Source: Trueperella pyogenes
GTDB taxonomy: Bacteria; Actinomycetota; Actinomycetes; Actinomycetales; Actinomycetaceae
DNA: 64,000 bases
Assembly (NCBI RefSeq): GCF_001070855.1
Contig: NZ_JVLH01000008.1
Span: forward strand, 62,001 to 126,000
Reading direction: 5' to 3'
Shown here: one piece after another, positions 44,736 to 54,816 of the stretch
How the letters are laid out: each line of letters begins with the position of its first letter
Numbering within the stretch: the stretch's first letter is position 1
The notes under the pieces: model-generated
Database searches by the model: none
What the model saw: only the letters and a program-made list of their open reading frames with translations
Told to the model about the DNA's origin: nothing
Program-made: the position numbers and the translations under genes

Positions 44736-45827
44736 CTAGAAGCCAGCATCCTCGAGTGAATCATCGATATCTGACGTAGTTGGCTCTGTCACTTCGCCAT
44801 CTTGCACGCCGATTCCCAAAGAGACCAAGATCTTCTGTTCAATTTCATTAGCCAATTCGGGATTATCCGAGAGGAACTGGCGAACATTTTCCTTGCCTTG
44901 CCCAAGCTGATCATCACCATAGGTAAACCATGAGCCAGACTTACGGATGATGCCCGTTTCCACACCCATGTCGATAATCGAGCCTTCGCGGGAGATGCCC
45001 TTACCGTAGACGATATCGAACTCAGCCTGCTTGAAAGGCGGAGCCATCTTGTTCTTGACGATCTTTGCGCGGGTACGGTTGCCGACGGGAGCTCCAGCTT
45101 CCTTCAGGGTTTCAATTCGGCGAACGTCAATACGGACGGAGGCGTAGAACTTTAGAGCCTTACCGCCGGTTGTGGTTTCGGGATTACCGAAGAAGACACC
45201 GATCTTTTCACGAAGCTGGTTAATGAAGATTGCGGTTGTTCCGGTCGCCGACAGAGCGCCGGTAATTTTACGCAGGGCCTGACTCATCAGTCGGGCCTGC
45301 AGGCCGACATGAGAGTCGCCCATTTCGCCTTCGATTTCAGCCTTGGGAACAAGTGCCGCGACGGAGTCGATGACAATGATGTCAATGCCGCCCGAACGAA
45401 TCAGCATGTCGGCAATTTCCAGCGCCTGCTCACCGGTATCAGGTTGGGAGACCAAGAGGTTATCCGTGTCGACGCCGAGGGCGCGTGCATAGACGGGATC
45501 AAGTGCGTGTTCAGCGTCGATAAATGCGGCGTTTCCACCTGCTTTTTGCGCGCTGGCAACTGCATGAAGCGCAACGGTCGTCTTACCGGAGGATTCAGGG
45601 CCGTAGATTTCAATGACGCGCCCCCGAGGCAGACCGCCAATTCCAAGAGCGACATCAAGAGCCAGCGAACCAGTAGGGATCACCTGCACCGGGGGACGAG
45701 AATCATCTCCCAGTCGCATGACAGAACCCTTACCAAACTGCTTATCGATCTGAGAGAGCGCGAGCTCTAAAGCCTTATTTCGGTCCCCGTTCACTGATGA
45801 AGAGGAACCCTTTCGAGCTACTGCCAT
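44736..45827 (-). CDS. recA: recombinase RecA
   Basis: 363 residues. Walker A GPESSGKT at 76-83, Walker [20 protein letters not shown], the L2 loop with [32 protein letters not shown], and an acidic C-terminal tail ([13 protein letters not shown]). No intein. RecA drives strand exchange and stimulates LexA self-cleavage. The ATG at 45827 follows GAAAGG; an upstream in-frame start is not conserved. An SOS box lies 169 bases upstream, in the 201-base gap after the DUF3046 gene. Confidence 0.99.
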   Translation of the reverse strand: MAVARKGSSSSVNGDRNKALELALSQIDKQFGKGSVMRLGDDSRPPVQVIPTGSLALDVALGIGGLPRGRVIEIYGPESSGKTTVALHAVASAQKAGGNAAFIDAEHALDPVYARALGVDTDNLLVSQPDTGEQALEIADMLIRSGGIDIIVIDSVAALVPKAEIEGEMGDSHVGLQARLMSQALRKITGALSATGTTAIFINQLREKIGVFFGNPETTTGGKALKFYASVRIDVRRIETLKEAGAPVGNRTRAKIVKNKMAPPFKQAEFDIVYGKGISREGSIIDMGVETGIIRKSGSWFTYGDDQLGQGKENVRQFLSDNPELANEIEQKILVSLGIGVQDGEVTEPTTSDIDDSLEDAGF

Positions 45828-45995
45828 GGTGATACCTTTCGTCGAAGCCTCTCCGGCCACTGTTCATCTGGTCTATGCAGCAGATCCCCTCTCCGGGGAC
45901 TACTCAGTGAAGATATGCTCGACCACAGGCATTTGCGACCACTTTTCCGTATCTGTGGAAAAACTGATCACACTTCACTTCTTCCACAGAATAAA

Positions 45996-46011
45996 TGGAA
46001 CAAATGTTCGA
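45996..46011 (-). promoter_or_regulatory. recA: SOS (LexA) box upstream of recA
   Basis: On the minus strand TCGAACATTTGTTCCA, one base short of the LexA palindrome TCGAAC-N4-GTTCGA. It is 169 bases before the recA start, so recA probably has a long leader or a second, closer promoter. Confidence 0.85.
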
Positions 46012-46028
46012 CGCATGTCGACACGCCA

Positions 46029-46277
46029 TTAAGAACGCTTCGAACGACGAATCTTCTCACGCTCTTTCGCATCAAGACGATGAACCCAGCGCACAGCCTC
46101 GTCTGCATCGCTTTCACGAAGTAACTCAGACCAGACCATATCTGGCGAAGCTCCCCTATCAAGGGCCTCCACACAGGTTCCACGCAGCGAAGGTAAATAT
46201 AGGTCAGCCGTCAATGAGCGTCCAAGGGTGGCCCCATAGACGTCATCGACGGCATCCCAAAATTCAGAGAGAGTCAC
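46029..46277 (-). CDS. DUF3046 protein
   Basis: 82 residues, starting [53 protein letters not shown], the DUF3046 pattern of small acidic actinobacterial proteins encoded just upstream of recA. No membrane segment or catalytic motif, function unknown. GTG start overlaps the clgR stop by four bases (GTGA), so it belongs to the clgR transcript. Confidence 0.85.
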   Translation of the reverse strand: MTLSEFWDAVDDVYGATLGRSLTADLYLPSLRGTCVEALDRGASPDMVWSELLRESDADEAVRWVHRLDAKEREKIRRSKRS

Positions 46278-46693
46278 GAGATCAAGGTCACCGGGACCAG
46301 ATTCTCAGGAACCGTATCTGGAACAACAGTCCCGTCCAGAACAGCCATACGCTCAGAAACCTCACGCAGGATGTACCACAACGGCACCCCTAAGGCCTCG
46401 CTAATCGCGTCAAGAAGTTCAGACGATGCTTCCTTCTGTCCACGCTCAACCTCAGAAAGATAACCCAAGGAGACCTGAGCCTCGGAAGAAACTTCCCGCA
46501 AAGTGCGCCCTTGCTTACGGCGAATCTCGCGCAAAACATCGCCAATTTCAGTGCGTAGCAACGGAGCGGCTGCACGATCATGGGCCGGGCGATTCATAGC
46601 TTGACGATAACCTGCCGCCAGCGCCTTCTGCATGGCCAGCTCATTCAGTGGACGCACAGAACTGCGGATATTGTTCTTCTGCTTCTTCATCAT
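46274..46693 (-). CDS. clgR: Xre-family regulator ClgR
   Basis: 139 residues. An HTH_3 domain occupies the middle: [56 protein letters not shown], nearly the wording known for ClgR, the activator of clpP1P2, clpC and other stress genes in Corynebacterium, Streptomyces and mycobacteria. Unlike some orthologues it does not end in an obvious Ala-Ala degradation tail (it ends PVTLIS). Start is ATG at 46693 or 46690 behind AGGA; longer frames are not conserved. A ClgR-type palindrome lies 80 bases upstream. Confidence 0.9.
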   Translation of the reverse strand: MMKKQKNNIRSSVRPLNELAMQKALAAGYRQAMNRPAHDRAAAPLLRTEIGDVLREIRRKQGRTLREVSSEAQVSLGYLSEVERGQKEASSELLDAISEALGVPLWYILREVSERMAVLDGTVVPDTVPENLVPVTLIS

Positions 46694-46742
46694 GTTCTTC
46701 CTAACGTCTGAACGACCCTGCCTATTCCCACCATACACGAGG

Positions 46743-46771
46743 GATTTAAAACTTGCGTCCAAGTCACTCAA
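46743..46771 (-). promoter_or_regulatory. clgR: candidate clgR promoter
   Basis: Minus strand TTGAGT (46771-46766), 17 bases, TAAATC (46748-46743). The ClgR-type palindrome ends two bases upstream of the -35, the usual position for an activator. Confidence 0.5.
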
Positions 46772-46773
46772 CT

Positions 46774-46790
46774 TTGCGCTCAAGGCGCAA
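46774..46790. promoter_or_regulatory. clgR: ClgR-box-like palindrome in front of clgR
   Basis: TTGCGC, five bases, GCGCAA. The core CGCTCAAGGCG (plus strand) fits the CGC-Y-N-A-N-R-GCG pattern reported for ClgR in corynebacteria. Located in the 103-base gap between pgsA and clgR. Confidence 0.65.
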
Positions 46791-46796
46791 GCGTAA

Positions 46797-47441
46797 TTAC
46801 GCCTCGTTTTGAGGCTCAGAATCACGAACCTCACGGGCAAGAATGAGGCCCTCACGCACATACGCAATGCCCGACCAGAGAGTCGCAGCAAGCGCAGTAC
46901 CCGCAACGCACAACGCTGACATTAAGGCAACTGACGCCCACCCGCGATTGGCTGCATTGAGGAAGTAGAAATAATCCCACGGGATCAAGAGAAGGAAAAT
47001 AGCCAAGACCTGAAGGACAGTCTTTATTTTTCCGGACTGCGAGGCCGAAACCACAATCCCCCGCCGCAGGAAGAATGCGCGCATAACAGTGATTCCCAAT
47101 TCGCGGATGGCCACAAGGATTGTGAACCACCACGGGAGAACGCCCTGAATGCTCAGAATAATGAACGCGCTGAGTGTGAGAGCCTTATCTGCAATAGGAT
47201 CGACGACACGACCGAAATCGGTGACCAAACCGTAGGCGCGCGCAATTTTTCCATCGAGCTGATCGGTTGCAGCAGCAACACAAAACACCAGCAAAGCCCA
47301 CCACTGCGCGCTCCAAGTGTCCACAAACTTCAAGTAGATGAATACGGGGACTAGCAGCAGGCGAAAAACCGTCAGCGCATTGGGCACATTGATCGTAGAG
47401 ACCTTCGTATAGCGTTCAACACGCGACACGTGAGTAGCCAC
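46797..47441 (-). CDS. pgsA: CDP-alcohol phosphatidyltransferase, phosphatidylglycerophosphate synthase type
   Basis: 214 residues with about five membrane segments. The CDP-alcohol signature D60-QL-D63-G-KI-A-R-x8-G-x3-D81-x3-D85 is complete ([28 protein letters not shown]). It makes phosphatidylglycerol phosphate from CDP-diacylglycerol. GTG start behind AAAGGGG; a second GTG at codon 14 ([11 protein letters not shown]) is closer to the conserved N-terminus and may be the real start. Sits between ftsK and clgR as in many actinobacteria. Confidence 0.93.
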   Translation of the reverse strand: MATHVSRVERYTKVSTINVPNALTVFRLLLVPVFIYLKFVDTWSAQWWALLVFCVAAATDQLDGKIARAYGLVTDFGRVVDPIADKALTLSAFIILSIQGVLPWWFTILVAIRELGITVMRAFFLRRGIVVSASQSGKIKTVLQVLAIFLLLIPWDYFYFLNAANRGWASVALMSALCVAGTALAATLWSGIAYVREGLILAREVRDSEPQNEA

Positions 47442-47459
47442 GACTTGCCCCTTTGCTTC

Positions 47460-50138
47460 TTAGCGCCCGGTCAACTGCCAGGCGTCTTCGTTCTCTTCAG
47501 GCTCTTCATCGACCCAGTCGGTCCGACCACCAAAATCATGTCCGGAGTAAGGATCCGAGGAAGCTGCATCTCCATCGTACCCGTTTGAAGGAGTCTTAGA
47601 GGACTGGTCAGCAAAATTCGACGAAGAAACTTCCTGTTGCTGAGTAGGTGCAGCTGTGGGTTCAGGCGCACTCTCTCCCCTAAGCATGGCCAAAATTTCG
47701 GGGAGCTGTTCGGGAGTCACCAATACCTGGCGCGCCTTCGACCCCTCAGAAGGACCAACAATCTCACGCGATTCCAGAAGGTCCATCAGACGACCTGCTC
47801 GCGCAAAACCAACGCGAAGCTTTCGCTGCAGCATCGAGGTCGAACCCAACTGGGTTGAAATAACCAGCTCAGCTGCTGCCAAGAGATCATCAAGATCATC
47901 ACCAATGTCCTCAGCAACCTTCGCTGTCTTAGCGGGGGCAAGAACATCCGGACGGTACTGTGCCTGCATCTGTTCTTTGACGTGAGAAACGATCGAATGA
48001 ATTTCGGATTCCGTAACCCATGCGCCTTGGACACGCATCGGCTTACTTGCGCCAGAAGGAAGGTACAAGGCGTCACCTTGGCCAATGAGCTTCTCAGCAC
48101 CGGGCTGATCCAAGATCACTCGAGAGTCAGCTAAAGATGAGGTCGCAAATGCCAAACGCGAAGGAATATTCGCCTTGATCAAGCCCGTGACAACGTCAAC
48201 GGAAGGACGCTGGGTTGCAAGAACCAGGTGAATACCGGCTGCGCGCGCAAGCTGGGTAATACGCTGAACCGAAGCTTCAACATCGCGCGGGGCAACCATC
48301 ATCAGGTCCGCGAGCTCATCGACAACGACCAACAAGTAGGGATAGGGTCGCAATTCACGATTAAGACCAGGAAGAGCCTTCACTTGGCCTGCAGACACAG
48401 CCTTGTTGAAATCATCAACATGCTTAAATCCATATGTCGCAAGATCGTCGTAACGCGCATCCATTTCCTTAACGACCCACTCAAGTGCTTCAGCGGCCTT
48501 CTTTGGATCGGTAATGATCGGGGAAATCAGGTGCGGGATACCTTCGTAGATCGTTAATTCGACTCGCTTGGGATCGACCAGGATCATGCGAACCTGAGAG
48601 GGTGTCGCGCGCATCATGATCGAGGTAATCATCGAATTCACGAATGACGATTTACCGGAACCAGTCTGGCCGGCAACCAGAAGGTGCGGAGTCTTCGCCA
48701 GGTTGGTAACGACGTAGCCACCTTCAACATCCTTACCAACACCGACAACCAATGGATGCTGGTTACGCTGAGCTGCGCCAGAGCGAAGAACATCTCCCAG
48801 CGCGACAGTTTCTCGGTCAGAGTTTGGAATCTCAATACCGATTGCCGATTTTCCGGGAATCGGCGCAAGAATTCGCACGTCTGCCGAGGCCACAGCGTAG
48901 GCGATGTTCTTCGAAAGGTTTGTCAGGCGGTCAACCTTCACACCTGGTCCCAAGGTGACTTCGTAACGCGTCACTGTTGGGCCGCGGGAGAATCCGGTCA
49001 CTTGGGCATCGACATTGAATTCTGCAAACACCTGACGCAGTGCCTGCACGACTTGATCATTAACTGCCGAGCGAGTCTTATGGGGCGCACCGCGCACAAG
49101 AAGTTCGCTTGAAGGAAGCGTGTAGGACAGGTTCTCATCCAGTTCCGCTTGGAATCCGCCTGCAGGCTCTTCAGTATGCGCAGGAGGTTCGGGGTCGACC
49201 TGATCCTCGATATTTTCGGTGACCGAAAGAGCAGGGACCTGCATTGCCTCCGTTGGCGCATCCATCGCCGAGGAAGCGGGCTGCTCCTCGGGGACGTGCG
49301 GTGCCGAGGCCGGCATCACCCGGGTACGCTGCGTATCCACTTGGGAAGGAACGTCTTCTTGGGGCTCAGATTCCACTGCGCGGCGGAAGTGTTCATCGCC
49401 GTCATAGGAATCCAAGAAAGGATCATCGCCAGCAGCAAGGGAGCGACGCGCCTCTTCACGCGCTCGCGTTGCCGGATCGCTTTCCTCTGGCCTCGTCCGC
49501 TTGGCAAGACGGTCAACACATTCACGGATCAAGGTCGGGACTTGCGCAACCTGCGTACGCGTCCCCAACAGGATCGAGTAGAGGAAAAGAAGAATCAAGA
49601 GTGCCGCCGCGCCCCACGAGGACAGCATGAGAACCAGAGGTCGAGCAATAAACCAACCGAGGATTCCACCCGCATTCTCGATCGAGGCAGCAGAGTCAAA
49701 AGCGGGGTTGCCTTTGCTGACATGAACAAGACCGGTCAAAGAAAGGACAACACCAAGGCTACCTGCGACGCGGTGAGGCAAAGCTGAATTTCCTGAGCGG
49801 ACGCGAACTAACTCAACAGAGAAGGCGACCAGAATAATGGGCAAAACGACGGAAAAAATCCCAACGAAGCCCGCTGCGCACAGGTGAATGAAATCCCCCG
49901 CTTGTCCCGAAATACCAAACCACTCACGCAGGGCAACCAGAACGGCAATCGCCATAACAATGAAAGCCAGCGCATCGCGCTTCACCTGAGCATCGGTTGC
50001 GCGCCATGCTCGAATCATCGCAAGAATGCCGCGTCCGATCCCGGAAAATACGCGCGCGAGAAGCCCCGGGGTCGCAGTGGACTTCCCGGCTCGTGAAGAA
50101 GATTTCGAAGATGCTGAAGATGGGGATTTTCGTGCCAT
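47460..50138 (-). CDS. ftsK: DNA translocase FtsK
   Basis: 892 residues. N-terminal four membrane segments (about 58-210), an acidic linker (210-345), then the alpha-beta motor with Walker A VAGQTGSGKSSFV near 488 and Walker B YLLVVVDELADLMM (about 605), and a C-terminal winged-helix gamma domain (SMLQRKLRVGFARAGRLMDLLESREIVGPSEGSKARQVL) followed by a Ser/Thr/Asp-rich tail. FtsK pumps chromosome dimers through the septum and activates XerCD. The gamma domain and membrane anchor distinguish it from the type VII secretion ATPases. Confidence 0.97.
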   Translation of the reverse strand: MARKSPSSASSKSSSRAGKSTATPGLLARVFSGIGRGILAMIRAWRATDAQVKRDALAFIVMAIAVLVALREWFGISGQAGDFIHLCAAGFVGIFSVVLPIILVAFSVELVRVRSGNSALPHRVAGSLGVVLSLTGLVHVSKGNPAFDSAASIENAGGILGWFIARPLVLMLSSWGAAALLILLFLYSILLGTRTQVAQVPTLIRECVDRLAKRTRPEESDPATRAREEARRSLAAGDDPFLDSYDGDEHFRRAVESEPQEDVPSQVDTQRTRVMPASAPHVPEEQPASSAMDAPTEAMQVPALSVTENIEDQVDPEPPAHTEEPAGGFQAELDENLSYTLPSSELLVRGAPHKTRSAVNDQVVQALRQVFAEFNVDAQVTGFSRGPTVTRYEVTLGPGVKVDRLTNLSKNIAYAVASADVRILAPIPGKSAIGIEIPNSDRETVALGDVLRSGAAQRNQHPLVVGVGKDVEGGYVVTNLAKTPHLLVAGQTGSGKSSFVNSMITSIMMRATPSQVRMILVDPKRVELTIYEGIPHLISPIITDPKKAAEALEWVVKEMDARYDDLATYGFKHVDDFNKAVSAGQVKALPGLNRELRPYPYLLVVVDELADLMMVAPRDVEASVQRITQLARAAGIHLVLATQRPSVDVVTGLIKANIPSRLAFATSSLADSRVILDQPGAEKLIGQGDALYLPSGASKPMRVQGAWVTESEIHSIVSHVKEQMQAQYRPDVLAPAKTAKVAEDIGDDLDDLLAAAELVISTQLGSTSMLQRKLRVGFARAGRLMDLLESREIVGPSEGSKARQVLVTPEQLPEILAMLRGESAPEPTAAPTQQQEVSSSNFADQSSKTPSNGYDGDAASSDPYSGHDFGGRTDWVDEEPEENEDAWQLTGR

Positions 50139-50210
50139 GGTAGGAAAAACGCTACCGCTGCATGTCCGCGAAAAGGCTTAGGCACGCCGCGAAAGTCCCT
50201 TCCGACTGCG

Positions 50211-51143
50211 TCACACACGCCCGTTCTTTATAACTTCTCGGATTTGCTCCCAACTTGGAACGGGAAGAGCCGATTCGTGAGAAATCGTGATCGCAGCAGC
50301 TGCATTCGCCATTCGCGCTGCTTCAACAAAGTCGTGTCCCAGAAGAAGCGCCGCACACATAGTGGCGATGTGGGTATCCCCCACCCCGGCGGTATCAACC
50401 GTCGTGGATTCGTACGCGGGGATCGAAATTCTGGGTTCGTCGGCATGAAGCTGCAGTTCACAGCCCATGACTCCCAGGCGGCGAACGAAGACCGCGTCAG
50501 GACGCATGACTCCGCGAACTCCAGTTCCGTGCTCATAGGAAGCAAGAATGTCAGACAGGGTCGCGGCCTCGCGAATATTCATTGAGACAACGTCCGCACG
50601 CCCCAGCAAACGTGGCCACACGGACACCGGGACCTGAGCAACGGCAGGAGAAACGGAAACAACTAGGGTGACGCCCTCGGGAAGATTCTCGGCCCATCCA
50701 GTGAGGATTTCCGCACTTGCTGGATTCGCAAGATCCGAGCCTGATACATGGACCAGATCCCCTTCGCGGATCTCCAAGGCATCCAAAGCTTCACGTGAAG
50801 GTTCCGATTCCACCCCCGTCGTCACGATCGAGGTCATCGAACCATTGGCTTCGACCAGCTGAATCGCAACGCCAATGTCACCAACAAGTTCGGGAAGAAG
50901 AACCTTCACTCCTGCTTCGTGGAGGAGTTGCCGAACCATATATGAATTGGGACCAGTTCCCAGAGGCGAAGCGGTCGCGGTGTAGACACCGAGCTTTGAC
51001 ACAGCAGACAAAGCCGTGAAACCACCCGCTGGAAGCGAGGTTGCTGCAGCTGCGTGAACGGAGCCTCCCCGTTCTGGTAGCTGATAAATACGCATGGGAA
51101 GAGAGAGCACGATCGAATAGGTCGAGATAAAACGCCCGGTCAT
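50211..51143 (-). CDS. PfkB-family carbohydrate kinase
   Basis: 310 residues. Ribokinase/PfkB fold with the N-terminal GGSVHA and ATP-site signature STTVDTAGVGDTHIATMCAALLLG near 240-262, where the catalytic Asp lies in AGVGD. The adenosine-binding end AANAAAAITISHESALPVPSWEQI is typical. It phosphorylates a sugar or nucleoside; the substrate cannot be told. Between ftsK and RNase J, same strand, 54 bases after the RNase J stop. Confidence 0.8.
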   Translation of the reverse strand: MTGRFISTYSIVLSLPMRIYQLPERGGSVHAAAATSLPAGGFTALSAVSKLGVYTATASPLGTGPNSYMVRQLLHEAGVKVLLPELVGDIGVAIQLVEANGSMTSIVTTGVESEPSREALDALEIREGDLVHVSGSDLANPASAEILTGWAENLPEGVTLVVSVSPAVAQVPVSVWPRLLGRADVVSMNIREAATLSDILASYEHGTGVRGVMRPDAVFVRRLGVMGCELQLHADEPRISIPAYESTTVDTAGVGDTHIATMCAALLLGHDFVEAARMANAAAAITISHESALPVPSWEQIREVIKNGRV

Positions 51144-51197
51144 GCTTATACCGTACCTTACGCTCGTGCCTCTATCGGCATACTCAAGTCCCGCCCG

Positions 51198-52889
51198 CTA
51201 CTGCAGGACGACAACCGGAACAATCATGGGGCGACGACGCAAATGACGTCCAACCCAGCGGCCAATAACGCGACGCATCGCCTGCTGAAGGATGTGCGCA
51301 TCCACATTTCCACCAGAGGCGGCCTCTTCTAGTGCTGCGGAGACGTCGGGAAGAATCTCGTCAAAAACTGAGGAGTCTTCGGCCATCCCAATTGCGCGAA
51401 TCGTCGGTGGTGCAAGAACCATCCCCGACTCGCCCTCAACAACCGCGTAAACGCTGACAAAGCCTTCAGACCCGAGCGTCCGTCGAGTGGCCAGTTCATC
51501 TTCGGAGATCTCTCCGATAGAGGAACCGTCAACATAGATGTACTCACAGGGAACTGCACCGACAACTCTGGCATGTCCGTCTTCGAGATCAACGACAACG
51601 CCATCTTCGGCAAGAACGACGTCTTCGGGTTTTACGCCGGTGAGTACTGCCAATTGACCATTGGCAACCAAGTGGCGAATCTCCCCGTGGATCGGCATCA
51701 CGTTCTTCGGCTGAACAATGTTGTAGCAGTAGATCAGTTCCCCCGAGGCCGCGTGGCCGGAAACGTGAACCTTAGCATTCGCTTGGTGAACAACCTTTGC
51801 ACCCAAACGCGTGAGGTCGTTAATCACGCGGTACACCGAGTTCTCATTACCCGGAATCAAGGAAGACGCGAAAATCACCGTATCGCCGGGTTCAATACTG
51901 ACAAAGCGATGCGATCCTTGCGAAATTCGGGAAAGGGCGGCCATTGGCTCTCCCTGAGACCCAGTTGCCATGTATACCCTCTGATTGGGAGGAAGCAAGG
52001 AGATCTCATTGGAATCGACAATGAGCCCCTCAGGAATTGTGAGGTAACCCTTCTCCTGAGCGATACGCATATTCCGTTCCATAGAACGGCCAACCAAGGC
52101 AACACTGCGGCCATGATGTGCAGCTGCGTTGATGACCTGCTGGACACGGTGAACATGCGAAGCAAAAGAAGCGACAATGATCTGTCCTGTAGCCTCGGCA
52201 AAAACTTGATCCAAGACCGGGCCGATCTCGCGTTCTGGGGTAACGAACCCGGGCACTTCGGCATTCGTTGAGTCCACCATGAACAAGTCCACGCCTTCTT
52301 CACCAAAACGCGCGAAGGAGCGAAGGTCTGTCAGGCGGTGGTCAAGAGGCAGCTGGTCCATCTTGAAGTCGCCAGTGATCAGAACTTTACCTGCGGGGGT
52401 ACGAACGAAAACAGCAAGTGCGTCTGGAATCGAGTGGGTAACCGCAACGAACTCGCAATCGAAGGGACCAATCGCTTGGCGGTCTCCTTCTTCGACAACA
52501 TGAAGGTTTTCGGCAGAAAGTCGATGCTCACGGAGCTTGGGCTCAACGAAAGCTAAAGTCAGGTCGGAACCATAAATCGGAATATCTTCGCGAAGTTTGA
52601 GCAGATATGGAACCGCCCCGATGTGGTCTTCATGCCCATGAGTCAAAACCATGCCGACGATGTCGTCAAGACGGTCTTCAATCCACGAAAAATCAGGCAG
52701 AATCAGGTCGACGCCGGGCTGAGACTCTTCGGGGAAAAGAACGCCGCAGTCGACAACCAGGAGTTTGCCGCCAAACTCCAAAACATTCATATTGCGGCCA
52801 ACCTCGCCCAGGCCACCCAGCGGGACAATCCTGAGATTCCCCTTCTTCAGAGGCGCAGGTTCAGGCAGGTTGTCGTAAAGAGGCATCAT
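51198..52889 (-). CDS. rnj: ribonuclease J
   Basis: 563 residues. Metallo-beta-lactamase core with THGHEDHIGAVPYLL (83-97), the beta-CASP domain with ASFASHVHRVQQVINAA and VSGHAASGEL, and a C-terminal domain (about 440-560). RNase J is the 5'-3' exo- and endonuclease for mRNA decay in actinobacteria. Two ATGs in a row at the start. In mycobacteria the gene follows dapA; here the upstream neighbour is an acetyltransferase and no dapA is present. Confidence 0.97.
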   Translation of the reverse strand: MMPLYDNLPEPAPLKKGNLRIVPLGGLGEVGRNMNVLEFGGKLLVVDCGVLFPEESQPGVDLILPDFSWIEDRLDDIVGMVLTHGHEDHIGAVPYLLKLREDIPIYGSDLTLAFVEPKLREHRLSAENLHVVEEGDRQAIGPFDCEFVAVTHSIPDALAVFVRTPAGKVLITGDFKMDQLPLDHRLTDLRSFARFGEEGVDLFMVDSTNAEVPGFVTPEREIGPVLDQVFAEATGQIIVASFASHVHRVQQVINAAAHHGRSVALVGRSMERNMRIAQEKGYLTIPEGLIVDSNEISLLPPNQRVYMATGSQGEPMAALSRISQGSHRFVSIEPGDTVIFASSLIPGNENSVYRVINDLTRLGAKVVHQANAKVHVSGHAASGELIYCYNIVQPKNVMPIHGEIRHLVANGQLAVLTGVKPEDVVLAEDGVVVDLEDGHARVVGAVPCEYIYVDGSSIGEISEDELATRRTLGSEGFVSVYAVVEGESGMVLAPPTIRAIGMAEDSSVFDEILPDVSAALEEAASGGNVDAHILQQAMRRVIGRWVGRHLRRRPMIVPVVVLQ

Positions 52890-52936
52890 GCAATAAGTGT
52901 GCCACGTCTAGCCTTGAGAGGCCTGATATGACCACG

Positions 52937-53488
52937 TTAAGAACGCAATGCCCACCACAGGTGTTCATCCCGAGCCGCAGGAATTTCCGGGTCGAAAACA
53001 AAGCTACGACGGACCCCAGCGGGAGAAAATCCGCATCCTTGGATGAAGCGAATAGTCAGCGTATCGTCCGGCGCGACCCACAACCGCATAGACTCCGGAT
53101 GGAGGGTATCCACAAGAGCTGCTAGCAGTCGCGATGCATGTCCGATACGTCTAAAACTACGGTGCACATAGAGGCTGCTGATTTCTTGCCCCGCAGGAAT
53201 GACACGCCCTGACGGCTGCTCAAGTTCCAGAGCGGGCGCATGCGAGTATGCGATGAAACCAACGGGAGTCTGTTCTTCAAGAGCAACCAAGGTCTGCCCC
53301 TGCGTTGCCCTGTTTCCAGCAAGAGTTTCTTGCCACATCTGACGTGTTTGCGTCAGAACCTGTGCGCGCAGCGAATGCGCTGCAGGCAGCGCACAGGCAT
53401 TGAAGACTTCAGTGAAAAATTCTTGAGCCATTGCAGCAATGACAGCGGCATCACTGGAAGTTGCTGGGCGGACACTTCGTTTAGTCAC
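52937..53488 (-). CDS. GNAT-family N-acetyltransferase
   Basis: 183 residues. GNAT fold: SVRPATSSDAAVIAAMAQEFF, VALEEQTPVGFIAYSHA, EISSLYVHRSFRRIGHASRLLAALVDTLHPESMRLWVAPDD with the RRIGHAS coenzyme A loop (canonical Q/R-x-x-G-x-G/A), and FIQGCGFSPAG near the end. The acetylated target is unknown. GTG start overlaps the M16 peptidase stop as GTGA, so it is the last gene of the operon 55460-52937. Confidence 0.85.
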   Translation of the reverse strand: MTKRSVRPATSSDAAVIAAMAQEFFTEVFNACALPAAHSLRAQVLTQTRQMWQETLAGNRATQGQTLVALEEQTPVGFIAYSHAPALELEQPSGRVIPAGQEISSLYVHRSFRRIGHASRLLAALVDTLHPESMRLWVAPDDTLTIRFIQGCGFSPAGVRRSFVFDPEIPAARDEHLWWALRS

Positions 53489-54816
53489 GCACGATCCTCC
53501 GGCACCACTTCAGCAGTAAAGACGCATCGTCCCGCAAGTTCCTCAGCAAGAGTGCGAACGTCTTCAGCTTGGACCGCCTCAATTCGAGCAAGCGCAGCAT
53601 CAACACTGAAGTAACGGCCACTCAGCTCAGCGCGTCCCAAGCGGGACATACGAGAAAGCGTATCTTCCAACCCCAGTGCCATACCACCACGTAGCTGACC
53701 ACGAACCCGAACAAGCTCCTCTTCACGCGGGCCAGTTGCGGCCAGTTTTTCAAGCTCTGCCTGCATGAGCTTTTCAACCTCGGAAGCTCGTTCCGGTGCT
53801 GTCCCGGCATACATTCCCCAAGCTCCCGTATCCGAATACGGGGAGTCAAAGGCATATGTCGTATAAGCCAGACCACGCTTCTCGCGGATCTCTTGGAAGA
53901 GTCGCGAAGACATTGAGCCGCCCAGAATAGAAAGTAAAACCGACATCACGGGGCGTCGATCATCACCGGCACGCATCGACGGGCCACCAACAATGACATG
54001 CGATTGCTCAATATGACGGTGGCGCGTTGAGCGCACTGGTTCACAGTCTGACGACTGCGACCCCTGCGTCGAACGCCTCGGACGCGGAGCTCGCTGCTCT
54101 TCTAATTCTTTTGCCCACGTAGGACGCAAAGACGACTGCACTTGCTCGACGAGTTCATCGTGGTTGACGTCCCCCGCTGCGGCAATAATCAGCGAGGAGG
54201 GCGCGTAAACCCGGCGATAGTAGTCCCACACATGGTCTCGTTCAACGGCTCGAATCGTTTGGGCGCTTCCACCAACCGGACGTCCCAAAGAGTTATCGCC
54301 AAACACTGCCAATTGGAAAGCCTCGTGGACAACCTCTAGGGGATTGTCTTCTGACATCGCGAGCTCATCGAGGATGACCCCACGTTCGATCTCAAACTCT
54401 TGTGGATCGATAAGGGAGGCAGAAATCATGTCTCCCAATACTTCAACGGCCATTGGCGCGTCTTCGCTGAGGACGCGCGCCCAGTAGTTTGTGTGTTCTT
54501 TTCCGGTTTCCGCATTGGACTCACCGCCGACCGCATCAAATGCTTCGGCGATTTCAAAGGCACTTCTTTGCGCAGTTCCTTTAAAGAGGAGGTGTTCAAG
54601 GAAGTGGGTCGATCCGGCACTCACCTCATCCTCGTCTCGTGAACCAGCCCCAACCCACCAGCTCAGTGCCAGTGAACGTGTTGCCGGTACTTTCTGAGTA
54701 ATGATCCGAAGGCCATTAGGCAGGACACTTCGTTGAACAAGCGCCCCCGTGTCCTCCCATTCTTCAACCCCATGCGTTGTTTCCAGTGAAAGCTGGCGGA
54801 AACCCTCAGTTGTCAT
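53485..54816 (-). CDS. M16-family zinc peptidase
   Basis: 443 residues. The inverted zinc motif H71-F-L-E74-H75 (GSTHFLEHLLFKGTA) is present, with the distal zinc glutamate in the FEIERGVILDELAMSEDNP region, and the C-terminal half-domain continues to the end (KRGLAYTTYAFDSPYSDTGAWGMYAG). Such peptidases (processing-peptidase or PepR-like) form clam-shell dimers; the bacterial substrate is unknown. An insertion around 238-260 (EEQRAPRPRRSTQGSQSSD) is Arg/Ser-rich. ATG overlaps the stop of the membrane protein gene (TAATG). Confidence 0.92.
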   Translation of the reverse strand: MTTEGFRQLSLETTHGVEEWEDTGALVQRSVLPNGLRIITQKVPATRSLALSWWVGAGSRDEDEVSAGSTHFLEHLLFKGTAQRSAFEIAEAFDAVGGESNAETGKEHTNYWARVLSEDAPMAVEVLGDMISASLIDPQEFEIERGVILDELAMSEDNPLEVVHEAFQLAVFGDNSLGRPVGGSAQTIRAVERDHVWDYYRRVYAPSSLIIAAAGDVNHDELVEQVQSSLRPTWAKELEEQRAPRPRRSTQGSQSSDCEPVRSTRHRHIEQSHVIVGGPSMRAGDDRRPVMSVLLSILGGSMSSRLFQEIREKRGLAYTTYAFDSPYSDTGAWGMYAGTAPERASEVEKLMQAELEKLAATGPREEELVRVRGQLRGGMALGLEDTLSRMSRLGRAELSGRYFSVDAALARIEAVQAEDVRTLAEELAGRCVFTAEVVPEDRA

